The position numbers and the translations under genes are program-made. DNA of 64,000 nt from Aphelenchoides besseyi (taxonomy: Eukaryota; Nematoda; Chromadorea; Rhabditida; Aphelenchoididae). Location: NCBI GenBank assembly GCA_024699855.1, contig JAMPIQ010000002.1, positions 5,580,001 through 5,644,000 of the forward strand, given 5' to 3'. Each line of letters begins with the position of its first letter. The first letter of the stretch is position 1. The notes under the pieces are model-generated. The model worked only from the letters and a program-made list of their open reading frames with translations. It had not been told where the DNA came from and did no database searches. Shown piece after piece: positions 24,601 through 36,267 of the stretch.

Positions 24601-27600
24601 GAAGGCGCTGTGGAGGTTTTTCTTCCGTCCAGTAAAATATGGCTTCCTGAACTAAGTTCGTGAATTAGACCCGATTAAAAGCGCTAACACATGGATTTTT
24701 AGGTCTCTACTACTCAGTGAGCATGGCCAGTAACCTGGTGAGTAATAATGACGCCCGGGTGAATTATACGGGACACGTTCGCTGGTATTTACCGTATAGG
24801 TAAGTGGATTTTGATAAATTAACTATTCAATGGCTAAACTTCTTATTTGTCAGATATTAAGCTTTTCGCAAAATGTTTTCTAATTGTCGCACCTCTTCGA
24901 AAGAAAGCAATCGCATGATCTTTCAAGTGCTTGTCATCGGTCTCCGCTGTAATTTGACGTTTTTGGTATCATTCGACGCGTCTCGATGAGCTGAGCATTA
25001 CAGTATAAGTTATTTTTGCCCATGCGCAGAATTGGCCAAAAACCAAAAATGAAAAAATCGCTAAAATCGTAGTATCGATCATGCTGATTATCGTGGTGAA
25101 GTCCGTTTATTTTTATCTCACTTCATTATGGAGATATTGGCCGTTTTATTTGGCCTCAAATTTTTTTGAGTTATGGTCCGCTGGTCCTTCTTTGGAAGTG
25201 TGAACTCAATAGGCGAGTGAGTAAGTGATGGGCTTGCAAACTCTTTTGGAGGTTGCGAGTTCAATTCTCTCTGTTGTCGAATGCAAGTTGCTGTCTTGTA
25301 TGCACAAAGCAAAAAGAAAAAAGAGTGAATAGTAGGTGACTACGAAGAGTCCAATCGACTTTTTTCTCAATTTTTGGAGTCGTTTTGGTAGAACGCAGCA
25401 CTTGAAAGAGACAATCGAGAAAATCGAACTTGCAGCCTCTAAAAGAGAGTTTTGCAAGCAGATCACTTACTCACTCGACTATTGCAGCTCATACTTCCAA
25501 ATAAAGATCATCGGACCATAACTCGGAATGAATTTTGGCCAATTCTGCGAGTGGGCAAAAATGAGCATGATATTCAAAATCAGCGTAAAAGTGCGCGTAG
25601 ACTGATGTATAATTCAGCCAAAACTGGCGGGGACACTCGGGATCTTTCCTTGCAATTAACAGGAGAAATTGGGACGATTGAGCATCCAGTATCCGTAGAG
25701 TAGCAGTCGGATCAGAAATAGCGGTTTTAAGCAAAATATTGTCACACAATTTTTGTAACGAGATTCATTCAAAGCGATCAGCAGTAATAAGATTCTGTGA
25801 ATTTTAGTACCGAATCTCTATGTTCATCTGTTGACGTTAAGTTCTTTCCCTTCGACCGTCAAAGCTGTGTGCTCATGTTTGGTTGTTGATACGTAACGTT
25901 CTCTGTATACGACAGTCTTTGCAGGTTCTTGGGCTCATTCGAACGAGAGCATCGCATTTTCTCTTTATTCTCATAACCTCAGGTTTGTTTCTTACTCAGA
26001 AACTTCAATCACGTGGCATTTCAGTTTGATAGGTTGGAAACCAAATCCGCAAATACCGCTGCTATTGTTATGTTTTGGCAGCGTTTAAGATTAAGTTCGA
26101 AAGCGTAAGAATATTTAAAGAATCTCGAGCTCGTGCCAAAACACAACAATTAGCGTGATGATCGGATTTGATTTCAATCTTTATTTTTGGATTTCTACGA
26201 TAATCAGGTATCGTCCTTTGATTTTCTCTCATCTTACTTTTTGATTGTGTTTTAGGAATGGCAACTCGATTTGGTAAGCAATCAATGAGAAGCAGCCATC
26301 CAACTATGATCATTTAGGAACGATCTCACATCTCTGCTCAAAGTTTCTTATACGATTATATGGTACGTGGTCTACGAATACAATATTAAGGTTGAAATTT
26401 AGGTTCCACCACTCTACTGGGACATGATTTTAATTGAGGTTTGCATTCGTGTCATGAGAAATATGAATTCGAATTTCAGTTGGTAGTTCAACGACAGAGT
26501 TTCTATTACAGTACTTGAGATCATTGTTTCTATGCCGATTTTTTGTATTTAGTTTTCAACTTGGTGATACCTAGTGGAATAATCGTGACCGTAGCAGGTA
26601 AAAAATCGGTAATCAACGACGTTAATTGAATTTCCAGTCATTGGATTTCACACACCATCAACGAGTGCTCATGTTAGGTATCTTTTTTGACTAATGAACG
26701 GACTTCTGGTTTTACATTTAGAGATGCTAAATTTCGACTCGGAATTATGACATTGATGTAAACTTGCTTTTTAATGTCAATCGGACGCGATTTGTTTAAG
26801 GTCAATGAGCGCGGTATCGGTAGCAATTGTACAAGAAGTTCCAAAGTTCAGTATGTCTGGTAATCGAAAGTCTCGGGGCTCCTTCTCAGGTAAATAAAGC
26901 TTTTTTGCTTTCAATCGAACTTCTTTTAAGGAATTCCACTCATTGGTTTGTATTATTTTATGATGCTGGTGATTGTTGGTATGTCGTTTGGACTTCTGAT
27001 TTCGAAATAAACGTAATTAGGACTTTCGACCATTAGTACGTCGGCATTTGTGTTCTTGGAACGAGAGTTCAGACGAAAACGCTGTATCCCGTGGTATTTG
27101 CGATGGTTGAGTTACGACATTCGATTTAACTACAAGTTTGTTTGCAATAATGGAAGTAATGAAACAAATAGATTAAGAAGTTCGCCATCAACTTTTACGT
27201 TTCGAAACACTGCAGTTGATCCGGGAGTTGCGGTAAGTTTACGTGAACTGTCAATCTAACTGAGAAAACAAGGATGCACTTTTGACGTCAACAACGACAA
27301 ATTCGGATGGTGTTCCACAAGTTCGAGTGAACGGATTTGTGGGCGAAGGAACGGGTCGTCAAATTCGTTCAAAACATTACGCTCAAAGTATGGCTCTTTC
27401 ACTTCTCAAATTGATTCCAAATGAAAATGAACAACAAACGACGGATCGTTCACGTTCAGCCGATTCGACAACTCAAACGCGTACAAGACAACGACGAACA
27501 ACAAACCCACCGATTCACGAAGAAAGCAATGCGAGTGATTATCAACATACGATTTTCAATCAGGCAACGGTATGTGTATCTGAATGACTGAATTCGACGT

Positions 27601-28026
27601 CAACAATTTGCAGCAAGAAGAAGCAAGTCCACCGTTGAGAAGACAGTTCCGCAAACGATTGAGTTTGGCACATTACGATAATCTTCTCTTATATCAATAC
27701 TTTGGCCAACAAGTGGAAGATATGAACGGTACAATCAGTCGTATTGAAAAATCAATGACTGACATCAAGTAAGTATGTGTTTTTACAACTAAAACAAACC
27801 ATCTCACAGACACGATGTCAATCGACTGGTCCCACAAGAAGCAATAAAAAACAGATGGCAAACCGTAATTCGAAGATTGGAGTTAATCTCGTTGTCTTTC
27901 TACATGAGTTTGCTTTTTGCTACAACGTTCCTATTCTTTTATCACGATTGGTACTGTGCCATTGGTAATCCGCCATGTGGGACGTCAAATTTGAAGTGTC
28001 CGTGGATGCGTGCCACCCCTTGTTAG
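21633..28026 (+). CDS. Cys-loop ligand-gated ion channel subunit (nAChR-like orphan)
   Basis: Long gene with about 20 small exons. The 5' exon 21633-22009 has an Arg-rich stretch, a signal-like segment (MIMQSICFGLTVAATMA, ATG 21717) and NYRLYHDILR. An exon at 22609-22653 follows. From 24559 to 28026, 18 exons join in phase (526 codons): YWQDEWLKWNP and IWLPELSLYYS, a Cys loop with FFPFD, FGSWAHSNE, EWQLDL, then four membrane helices (M1 FNLVIPSGIIVTVAVI, M2 RLGIMTLMSMSAVSVAIV, M3 IPLIGLYYFMMLVIV, M4 SLSFYMSLLFATTFLFF). No YxCC is seen, so it is not an alpha-type subunit. The GEK and PAR selectivity motifs before M2 are both absent, so ion selectivity cannot be predicted. The beta-strand exon before YWQDE was not found. 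The Cys loop is one residue longer than usual. Confidence 0.8.
22168..22209. repeat. 11-bp perfect inverted repeat (hairpin)
   Basis: ATAATCTCAAG at 22168-22178 and its exact reverse complement at 22199-22209, with a 20-nt spacer that itself contains an extra AAGC/GCAAG match. It lies in the first intron of the Cys-loop receptor. It could be a mobile-element remnant or a structured intron segment. Confidence 0.5.
22761..24195 (-). CDS. secreted EGF + ShKT + nitrobindin/THAP4-like domain protein, nested in a channel intron
   Basis: Seven exons (24123-24195, 23959-24084, 23791-23916, 23566-23749, 23079-23218, 22945-23039, 22761-22901) splice in phase to 294 aa. A signal peptide (MLLLFSLFSLGQS) is followed by an EGF-like module with six cysteines ending CRCITGRMGIKC. 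An ShKT module has the full six-Cys pattern (CQDVYHSCKQW..GRC..DNC..SC..C). A C-terminal domain then resembles the nitrobindin fold of THAP4: LPPALESLEWIVGLWE, PTLNIS, NELGFISM, TIEEGVLMGTQIEL, LNKTTLEERVV. A late His (KHTKRF) aligns with the haem-ligand region of THAP4. That would make it an extracellular haem or hydrophobic-ligand binder; function is inference. The gene lies wholly inside an intron of the plus-strand Cys-loop receptor. Confidence 0.72.
25013..25562. repeat. inverted pair of tRNA-SINE-like repeats
   Basis: Two related copies face each other inside a channel intron. The left copy (about 25168-25280, plus) and right copy (about 25417-25527, minus) share GAGTTATGGTCCG, then CGAGTGAGTAAGTGAT, a CTTGCAAA.CTC arm, and a B-box-like GAGTTCAATTC or AAGTTCGATTT. 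The layout resembles a tRNA D-arm to T-arm order. A flanking block GCGCAGAATTGGCCAAAA (25025-25041) recurs inverted at 25532-25550. Together they could fold into a long hairpin. Copy number elsewhere in the genome cannot be seen here. Confidence 0.5.
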
Positions 28027-28310
28027 CTCAATTTTTGGATTAAAACTTTTGGAATTCTAATAAATAATCAAAACCCTTTGCTTTGTTTCGACGTTGAATA
28101 ACTTCAAGACAATTAGAAACACACGAACAGAACACCGCAAACGGTTTCACGAGCGTCGAAAAAAATGCCAAAGGAAAACTCTCGACACGAAAACGTCGAG
28201 TTTAATGACGCCGAGCTTTTTCGTGCGTTTGTATACAAATTGGCGTACGCTTTTTTGAACGATTCCCTTGATTAAAACGCCAAATACGACGCTTTTGGGC
28301 GTATTTGGTC

Positions 28311-31130
28311 ATGTCCTTATTGAAAAAACGAAAGCTACGTACACAAGAAGGTGACGAATTCGACAACGAGGACTCGTCGTCGATAATCATGGCGGAGGAC
28401 AGTGATAGTCGCAGTCGTCTAACGCCGATTCCCGTTCCAAAAGGTATGTTTCTTGATGTCGTTTTGAAATTTTCGAACATTTTCAGGAAAGGAAAAGGAG
28501 CCGGAATTCGTAGCTCCCAAGCATCAAAAGTTGACGGATTTGGACGAAGAGAACGTTGCACATAACATTCGAAATGAAGAACAAGGAGCAGTTGTAGAGG
28601 GTACGCATATAATTGTGATTCCATCGTATGCTTCATGGTTCGAGTACAATTCGATTCACGACATCGAGAAACGAGGACTCCCCGAATTTTTCCGCAACGA
28701 CAACAAAAGTCGTACTCCCGAAGTGTAGGTCGACAACTTGCGTTTATTTTACAATCTTTACAGTTATTTGTCCTATCGAAACTTCATGATCGATACCTAT
28801 CGTTTAAGTCCAACTGATTACATGTCGATGACTGCATGTCGTCGGAATTTGCGTGGTGACATTTGTTCTATTGCCCGGTAGGTTTCGTTTTGAAAACGAA
28901 CTAATTAGGTAATTTTAGAGTACACGCTTTTCTCGAACAATGGGGTTTAATCAATTATCAAGTGTCCGCTGAAAACCATCCAAAACCCGTTGGTCCACCG
29001 GCAACTTCTCATTTCATGACTTTGGCCGATACACCGACAGGCCTCCAACCGATCAGCATTTTTCCGAACGGCTTTCAATTAGTGGATAACATGGAATTGG
29101 GAAACAAACTAAAGAAACCAACCATTGAAGTGACATCCGACGAGAAGAAAGCGCCCGCAGAATCGCAAACGACTGGTAACGAAATTCCAACATCAACACA
29201 GGAATCAGCGGCATCAAAAGTAACTTCGGCTGAACAACGAGCAACAGTGAAGACCGAAAAAGTGTCGCAAACAATTTCGGAAGCAGGATTAAAAACCGAT
29301 CAATATGCAAAACAATTAGCGGCAATGAAAGCAAAAGGAGCAGCTCCGGGACGTGATTGGGACGATCAAGAGACTTTGCTGTTATTAGAAGCAATGGAAA
29401 TGTACAAAGATGATTGGAATCGTATTGCCGATCATGTGGGCACTCGAACTCAAGAAGAATGCATTATGCGCTTCATACAACTGCCAATTCAAGATCCGTT
29501 CTTAGAAGAAGGAGATGGTGCTTCATCGATTCTGGGTCCTTTGGCGTATCAACCGATTCCGTTCAGTCAGGCAGGAAATCCAGTAATGTCGACTGTTGCA
29601 TTTCTACAAAGTGTCGTTCATCCGCAAGTTGCTTCAGCGGCTTCGAAAGCTGCATTAGGTAGAAGAAATAACTAAAATGGTTTAATCTCGGGTTTTCTAG
29701 AAGTGTTTACGAAAATGAAAGACGAAATTCCGCCTTTGTTGGTTGAAGCCCATGCGAAGAACATTGAAGCACATGCGAAGGCAAATGATGGTCAAATTGA
29801 TCCGAATGTTGGATTAGAGCAATCAGGCATCGCTGTTGACAACTCTCGGGTATTTCCAACGCTTCTACCCTCTCTTATCATTTTATTTAGAAGGATAGTT
29901 CGGAAAAAGACGATGAAATGGACGTGTCCGAAAATAACGAAGCGTCAAAAGAACGTCAAATTGCCAAAGAAGCCATCGATTTGACGTCCGAAAACATTCA
30001 AGTTGCAGCGGCAAGTGCATTGTCAGCTGCAGCGGTCAAAGCGAAACATTTGGCTAATGTGGAGGAGAGGCGAATGAAAAGTCTTGTGGCTCAATTGGTT
30101 GAGACCCAAATGAAAAAGTTAGAATTGAAATTGAAACATTTCGACGAACTAGAAGCTATCACCGATCGTGAGCGTGAATCTTTTGAGTATCAACGACAGC
30201 AACTGATTTTGGAACGCCAATTTTTCCATTTGGATCAATTGCGGTACATGCAACAGCGATCAAAAACCGACTCGATTAGTGCACTTGCTCATGCTGGCGA
30301 AGTTGATCCGATGTTTGAAGTTCGTGGCTATCCACCTCAGATGCAGCCCGTACCACAAAATACGGCTAGTGCAACACCACCACAACCACCTGCTCGAGCC
30401 GAAACCGCTGAACCATCACAAGGTAACGAATTGAATTTGTGTTAAACGTTCGTTTATTTGTACTATTTTTAGGTGCTCCAATACCGACGGAACAAAAACC
30501 GGATGCAGCGACAACTGCTCCACCACAGACCGAACAACCCATTCAACCAACTCCACAACCTCCGGCCGGACCTCAATCAGTGCCAATACAACAACCGCCG
30601 CCTGTTCAAGCCTCAATTCCAACGCCCGCAACAGCGCCTATGGTCAGTCAACTCACCATCTATGTTTCCTTTTAGAACAATAATCGCTATTACTTTTGCT
30701 ATAAGAATTTATTTCAGCAATCGGTAATGGCGCCGCAATCTCAAGCCGCTCAAACTCCGGCCGCATCGACTCCATTGGCACAAGCACATTCTGTACCGCC
30801 AGTTTCAGCTCCGAATGCTCAGGTCGTAATGCCTCAACAACCTTACGCTCCTCCACAACACCATCAACAGGTTAGAAATATTAGGGGGTTGTATAGAATT
30901 GATATTTTTAGGGATTGCCGCCGGGTCAGTTCTATACAAACTATTATCAACAGCCACCTGCTGGTTACCCTCCTCAAGGACCCGTACCTGGACCTCATTA
31001 TCCGCAACAACCGCCTGTTCATGGACAACCTCCTTACTATCCAAATGCTCCGCCGCCTCATGCCGGAGCTCCTCGACCCCAATATCCGTCTCAAGGACCA
31101 CCTCCGTATTACTACCCACCACAATACTAA
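28311..31130 (+). CDS. swsn-1: SWI/SNF core subunit SMARCC / SWSN-1
   Basis: Nine exons (28311-28443, 28487-28724, 28764-28877, 28919-29658, 29701-29849, 29891-30422, 30473-30642, 30718-30870, 30912-31130) give 815 aa, close to C. elegans SWSN-1. This BAF155/170-type scaffold holds the BAF chromatin remodeller together. A SWIRM domain (about residues 80-180) reads [54 protein letters not shown] domain (about 270-320) reads [21 protein letters not shown] and [14 protein letters not shown] long coiled coil ([19 protein letters not shown]) and a Pro/Gln/Tyr-rich tail follow. A poly-A signal lies near 31220. Confidence 0.95.
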
Positions 31131-31336
31131 TTGTCGCCATCTTATATCAAATGGAATCTATTCGCACTATTTATTTTTGAACTTATACGATCCTCACGTC
31201 TTTATTTTGGAGTAAAATCAAATAAAACATTTGCACACTTGAAGTTGATAGTCGAACAAAAACGTTAAATCTCGTTCTAACACATTCTTCCAATTGAAAC
31301 TCTACAAAATATAACCGTATTCTAGACCAATGTAAA

Positions 31337-32093
31337 ATGGACGACATTTTTGATGTCGAAACAACAGACGATCGACCTCAAGCCATCGAATTAACGCTCG
31401 CAGATGTCAGTTTCCGGTCTTCTCGTCATATCTTATCGTTCATTTTCAGGCTGTAGCACAAATGAAAAAAGCGTGGATAAATGAGCGAATTGCCAGAAGA
31501 CTGCTTCCCAATCGTTTCGATCTTGTCGATTCATTGATGGCCGAACTGGAAAGCGTTAACAAGCTGTTGGAAGCGGAAACGGACAAAACGAAAATTACCT
31601 ACGGATCACAGCGAACTGATCTCGATCGAATTCAGTACGTGATAAACTCGTACATACGGTCAGTTATTGTAATATCAGTCCTTTTAATTCCCAAGATTTC
31701 AGAACTCGTTTACATAAGATCGAAACGGATACCGCCTTCGTGTTGATGCAACACAATGAAAGACGAAAAGCGGGAAAGGAAGACGACTTGCTAGATGCAC
31801 GAGAAATTACGTTTGCTGAAAGTTTTCTTAACCATCGATTCGCCCTCTTCAATTCTTTGTTTTTAAGTCGCTTGCCCGAAAATGTGCGTTTACTTCCCGT
31901 CGCACAAATCAAAAATGCGGGTCGATGTTTGGCGCAAGTGACAGAAGAACGAGATCTGACCGGCATTTCGGTATTTGACATGAGTGATCCAAACAGCGAG
32001 ATTTTGGTCGATTTGCCGAAAGACTCCACTCATCTGATTCCGTACAGCAGCATTGAGACGCACGTGGAGAAAGGCGATGTTAATCTATTGTAA
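31337..32093 (+). CDS. gins4: GINS complex subunit 4 (SLD5)
   Basis: Three exons (31337-31405, 31450-31658, 31703-32093) give 222 aa, almost exactly the human length. GINS is part of the CMG replicative helicase in the nucleus. The helical A domain reads MKKAWINERIARRLLP, VDSLMAELE, and IQYVINSYIRTRLHKIE, and the small beta B domain ends with VDLPKDSTHLIPYSSIE. All blocks fall in family order. It converges on SPTLC2; the two genes' polyadenylation signals overlap around 32103-32120. Confidence 0.93.
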
Positions 32094-32327
32094 TCACTTG
32101 TCTTTATTTACTCCAATAAAACAGATGATACTCAACAATCGACTACTCGTTGTTAATTAATAGCATTAAGAAAATTAAGGAAAAATGGACAAAGCAGCCA
32201 TTCGAGATCATTCCAATTATAAACGATAGCAAACTCAAATATTTGTTAATTACGAACAACATGCGTAAACATCTTCGATAAGTAACCCGAGAAACAATGC
32301 GGCTAAGTTGGGGCGAAATCGGAATGT

Positions 32328-34447
32328 TTACCATTGAATATCCAAATCCTGATAGAGATGAGTTCGATAGGAATGTTTTGCACGACTCATTTCACCAACT
32401 TCATCTATTGCATTTAGTACGTGATCCAACATCTCCTTCGTATGTGCAGCGCTAATACAGAATCGACAACTGGAAATCAACAGTCGTTGAAGTCTTGTAT
32501 CCTTGTTCCTTACCGGCTTTCGGTCATTTCGGTTGCTGGAAATGAAACGACAACAACTCCAACTTTTCTCTTCAACATTTCTCGTCCCCATAGTCCACAT
32601 TTTGTGGGATAGTAGATCAGGACGGGAACAACGGGGCTATCGTCCGAACCATAGACAATAAATCCTTTTTGTTTTAATTTCAAACGGAAATAGCGAGTGT
32701 TTCGATGTAAACGTTCAATTCGATTACGGCCTTCGAAACGGTTGAATAAGTTTTGAACAAGTCGAATTACCTTCATTTGTGCTATTACGTCCCATAATAA
32801 TTGACATCGAAGTGTAAATTTGAGTGGCAACAGGCGGTGACATCGAAAGAGCATAGAAACCGGTTGGTGATTTTCTGCGTAAATGAGAGATGATGTCCTG
32901 AAAGCGGCATTCATTCCCGATAATTGTGCTAACAAACCTTGCTTCCTGCCAAATATCCACCTGCAGAACCAAAGGATTTTGTAAATGTGCCTAAAACATT
33001 CAGTTATTCCATCTGACGTGCATCTCAACTTACCCATAAGCACGTCAATATCCGTTGGTTCACAGCCCCAGTACTCGACAACACCACGACCCGTATCGCC
33101 CATTGCTCCAATTGAATGGGCTTCATCAAGATACAAATAGCAACCATATTTTTTCTTCAGTTCGATTATCTTTGGCAGATTACAAATCGATCCTTCCATT
33201 GAGTAGATTCCTTCGACCATAATCAAAATTTTGGTATATGGTTTGCGTGTCTTGGGGTTTCCATTCACAATTGCATCTCGAATGGTTTTCTCCAGACTTT
33301 TCACATCTAAAACTTTAAAATAAATAAACGACTAAGCGATTTACCATTATGCTTGAACACTTTGATTGCTGCGCCGGACATTCGACAACCGAGAACCAAC
33401 GACGCGTGATTATACTGATCACTAATGATGAGTGCGTTCTTCAAAATCGTATCGTTTTTCAGTGTAAATCTCAAGCACAGACCTTATCAACTAGACAAGC
33501 AGTATTCATAGAGTTAGTCGCAAATCCCATACTAAAGCAAATTGCTTCTTCAACGCCTAGAAACTCAGCAACCAATTTCTCTAATTCTTCTTGTGAGCGT
33601 GTTTGTCCTAAAAAATCAGAATTGTGTTCCTATTAACCTCTTACTTACCCATTTCATGCACAGTTGAGCAGACAGACAAGCCAAGTTCATCGATTACAGA
33701 TGCCGAATTTTCAGCACACGATCCCATGTTTTCAGCAAAGCCGAGATAGTTGTACGAACCTACGTTTATAACCTCACTTTCGGTACCCGTAAAACTGAAG
33801 ATCAATTCCATAATAGTCGTAAATGTTTGGAAAGCTCACCGGAATGTCCAACCATAGTCGTCAGTTTTACGATCGAGAAGTTTAACTTTGGCTCCCGGCA
33901 CACTGCTGATCGGCCGCTCAAAAACATCTCGTACACGATTGTAGCAGTTGCGAGCATACACGGACTCAAACGAACTGTAGAGTGGTGGAAAGCTCTGTAA
34001 TCAATGATATAAGATGGAAACACGATAAACCAACTCGTTGTTCTTCACGTTCGACTGCCGCCAAATTCTTTTCGAATCCATACTTTCGAAGAAACTCGCG
34101 AAAATAAGCCATGACCATCAATATCAACCAGGTCGTATAGACGGAAAACGAAATGAAACGATTGCACTAAACGAATAAAACAAGTTCGAAATCCGTACAG
34201 TAAAATTACCTTTTCAAATTCGTTTTTGTATCGAACCCTCTCATTTGAGTCTCCAGTTTCGTTGTTCTAAAATATCCAAATGACAAAAACATTATTTTAA
34301 ACGTACCCCAAGATTTGATGTAAACGTTTCCGATCGTTGATTTTCATTCTTTTGATTCGATTTATCCGTCACAATGTTCGCATGATCGGCGATTCGACGA
34401 TTGAGAAAGTCGTTGATGTCGTGCTCCAATGCCATGGTCGCCTCCAT
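32328..34447 (-). CDS. sptl-2: serine palmitoyltransferase subunit 2
   Basis: Twelve exons on the minus strand (start 34445-34447, stop 32328-32330) give 553 aa against 562 in human SPTLC2. It condenses serine with palmitoyl-CoA, the first step of sphingolipid synthesis, on the ER membrane with SPTLC1. An N-terminal membrane helix ([17 protein letters not shown]) is followed by the PLP aminotransferase fold: [44 protein letters not shown], and the PLP lysine in [12 protein letters not shown]. The C-terminal block [31 protein letters not shown] is also intact. No essential residue is missing. The nearby in-frame ATG at 34433-34435 is an alternative start. Confidence 0.95.
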
Positions 34448-36267
34448 TTTGTTCAACGAATCGGAAGTTCCCCTAAAACCAACAGCAATCAGCAAAACAG
34501 ACTCTTCGGCAGCAGCGACGTGAAACCCCCGTGCAAATCAAGAAAATGGCGGCGAGCTGTTGGAATGCAAAGCGCATCGCTGCTTGTCATTTGCACGATT
34601 GAACACTCGAAAGTTGGTCACTTTCAATTGGAAAATGTTGTTTCCAATCGCAGAAACGATCTTCTCATCAGGTCACTTTTTCGTACAGTGATCGTTCACG
34701 CTAAGAACGATCGTCCGCGAATGTTGCATCTGCCAACCTTACTATCGAATTCCTTTCGGTTATTAATTAGAAGCTGCAAAAAGTGGCGATCAAATGGCGC
34801 GATTGCAGAAACAAAAAGCGCACTTGTTCTCTTCGATTGCTCTTCAACAGCCCATCAAGTCGTCGCACAACAAACGGAAGCCGTTCGTTTGCTAAAAGGA
34901 CAAAGTTTGATGTGCGGAATGTAAATTCCAGTTGTTTAGCACGAGCTACTTAAACGGAGGATAGTTCGTCAAAAGCCGTCGATGGACTTTCATAATCACG
35001 GAATTTCAATGGGAGTCATCAGGGGCGTCAAAAACGAAGTGAAATGATGATTCAATGTGGATACCTCAACATAGTCACGTCTATCGAATTCCGTGATATT
35101 TTTCGTTCTAATGATAAAACGTGTTAGGAATCAGCAATGAAAACTAAAAGCAACCAATGGACTTTACCCACGATCAAGTTCTTCATCGGAAGTTTCCTTT
35201 TTCTAACTTCAATTGTTTTATACGTAATGAATCGAATGCAACGAACAACTGATAAGCAAACGTCAATAATCTTTGGTCTTCGTATAAGAACTCTCAGAAG
35301 AGAATGGATCTTGTCAAAGAAACTGATGAATTATAACAACTTACTCGATGGTCAAACAAGAACTCGACTTGAATGTACCTTGTCCGTATAGAACAGGAGT
35401 AAGTCCACTGAAGAAATGTTTTGGTCTCGAATCCCAATCATCGAGTTCGGTAGAAACAACCAGAGAAGACATCTTTACGATCACAAAACTGCACGCACTC
35501 AACGATCTAAAATACTATTGTATACGAACATTCTGAAATTGTATTTGAAGTTCGCGATCGTCTTCTTCAGAACTAAAAAACGTTTTGAGCATGGAATCTG
35601 AAGGTTCGGTCTTTCACTTCAACGGTTCTTGACAAACTATTTCGCCGATCTTCTGTTTTATATTCGCGTTCAGCTCTTCAGTCTGTACAAACGACGTCGA
35701 TGATTCCAAAATTTCTGTAATGCACGTTTGAGTTGTCAGTGACGACCTTCGATGGGTCGTTGCCAAGATTGTCGAAATAGCAAACTCATTCCGATTCGTG
35801 TGTCCAAACCACGAGCTACGCGCTGACACAGTCAAAGTTTTTTTGAATATTTTAAGATGTTGTTTTAAAATTCGTTTTGTTTTTGTCACGTGTTTGTTGA
35901 GTCAACAAGTGGATCGTTATAATCCTGATTTTATTCGCTACAATATCGATATAAATTAGAAAAATAACCGGTTGTACAAACAGCTTTAAGGCGATGGATC
36001 GACGTGAATTATGCTTCTTTTTGAGCGAGATAATCGGGTTGTGAGAGAGTACATTCGAAATACCAAAAGTCTCATAATGATATGCAGAAACGAAAAAACA
36101 AAATGAAAAATTTTCGTACAAACATATTGCGAAATCTTCGTTATCAACAGTTAGCGCATGGAGCCATGACTCAGCCGTTGAAATGCTTACTGTTAGCAAA
36201 GGAACACGTAATGAATAGCTGGAGAACTTAAAGGAATGAATGAACTTGAGCGAAATCGACGTTATAA
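34448..36267. other. mostly noncoding, one weak small gene inside
   Basis: About 1.8 kb between SPTLC2 and the innexin. A 195-codon open frame at 34337-34924 runs antisense to the SPTLC2 start and has no domain features. The only other candidate is the small frame at 35137-35391. Confidence 0.4.
35137..35391 (+). CDS. possible small single-helix membrane protein
   Basis: An 84-codon frame beginning just after a TTAG that could accept a spliced leader. Residues 12-32 form a membrane helix (TIKFFIGSFLFLTSIVLYVM) followed by a basic tail. The layout (short polar start, one helix, basic tail) recalls small mitochondrial assembly proteins such as PET117, but no motif confirms this. It may continue through a splice near 35380. 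Confidence 0.28.
   Translation: MKTKSNQWTLPTIKFFIGSFLFLTSIVLYVMNRMQRTTDKQTSIIFGLRIRTLRREWILSKKLMNYNNLLDGQTRTRLECTLSV

Noticed and set aside
34337..34924. 195-codon open frame on the plus strand
   Set aside because: Runs antisense to the first SPTLC2 exon and its promoter; composition and lack of motifs fit a chance shadow.
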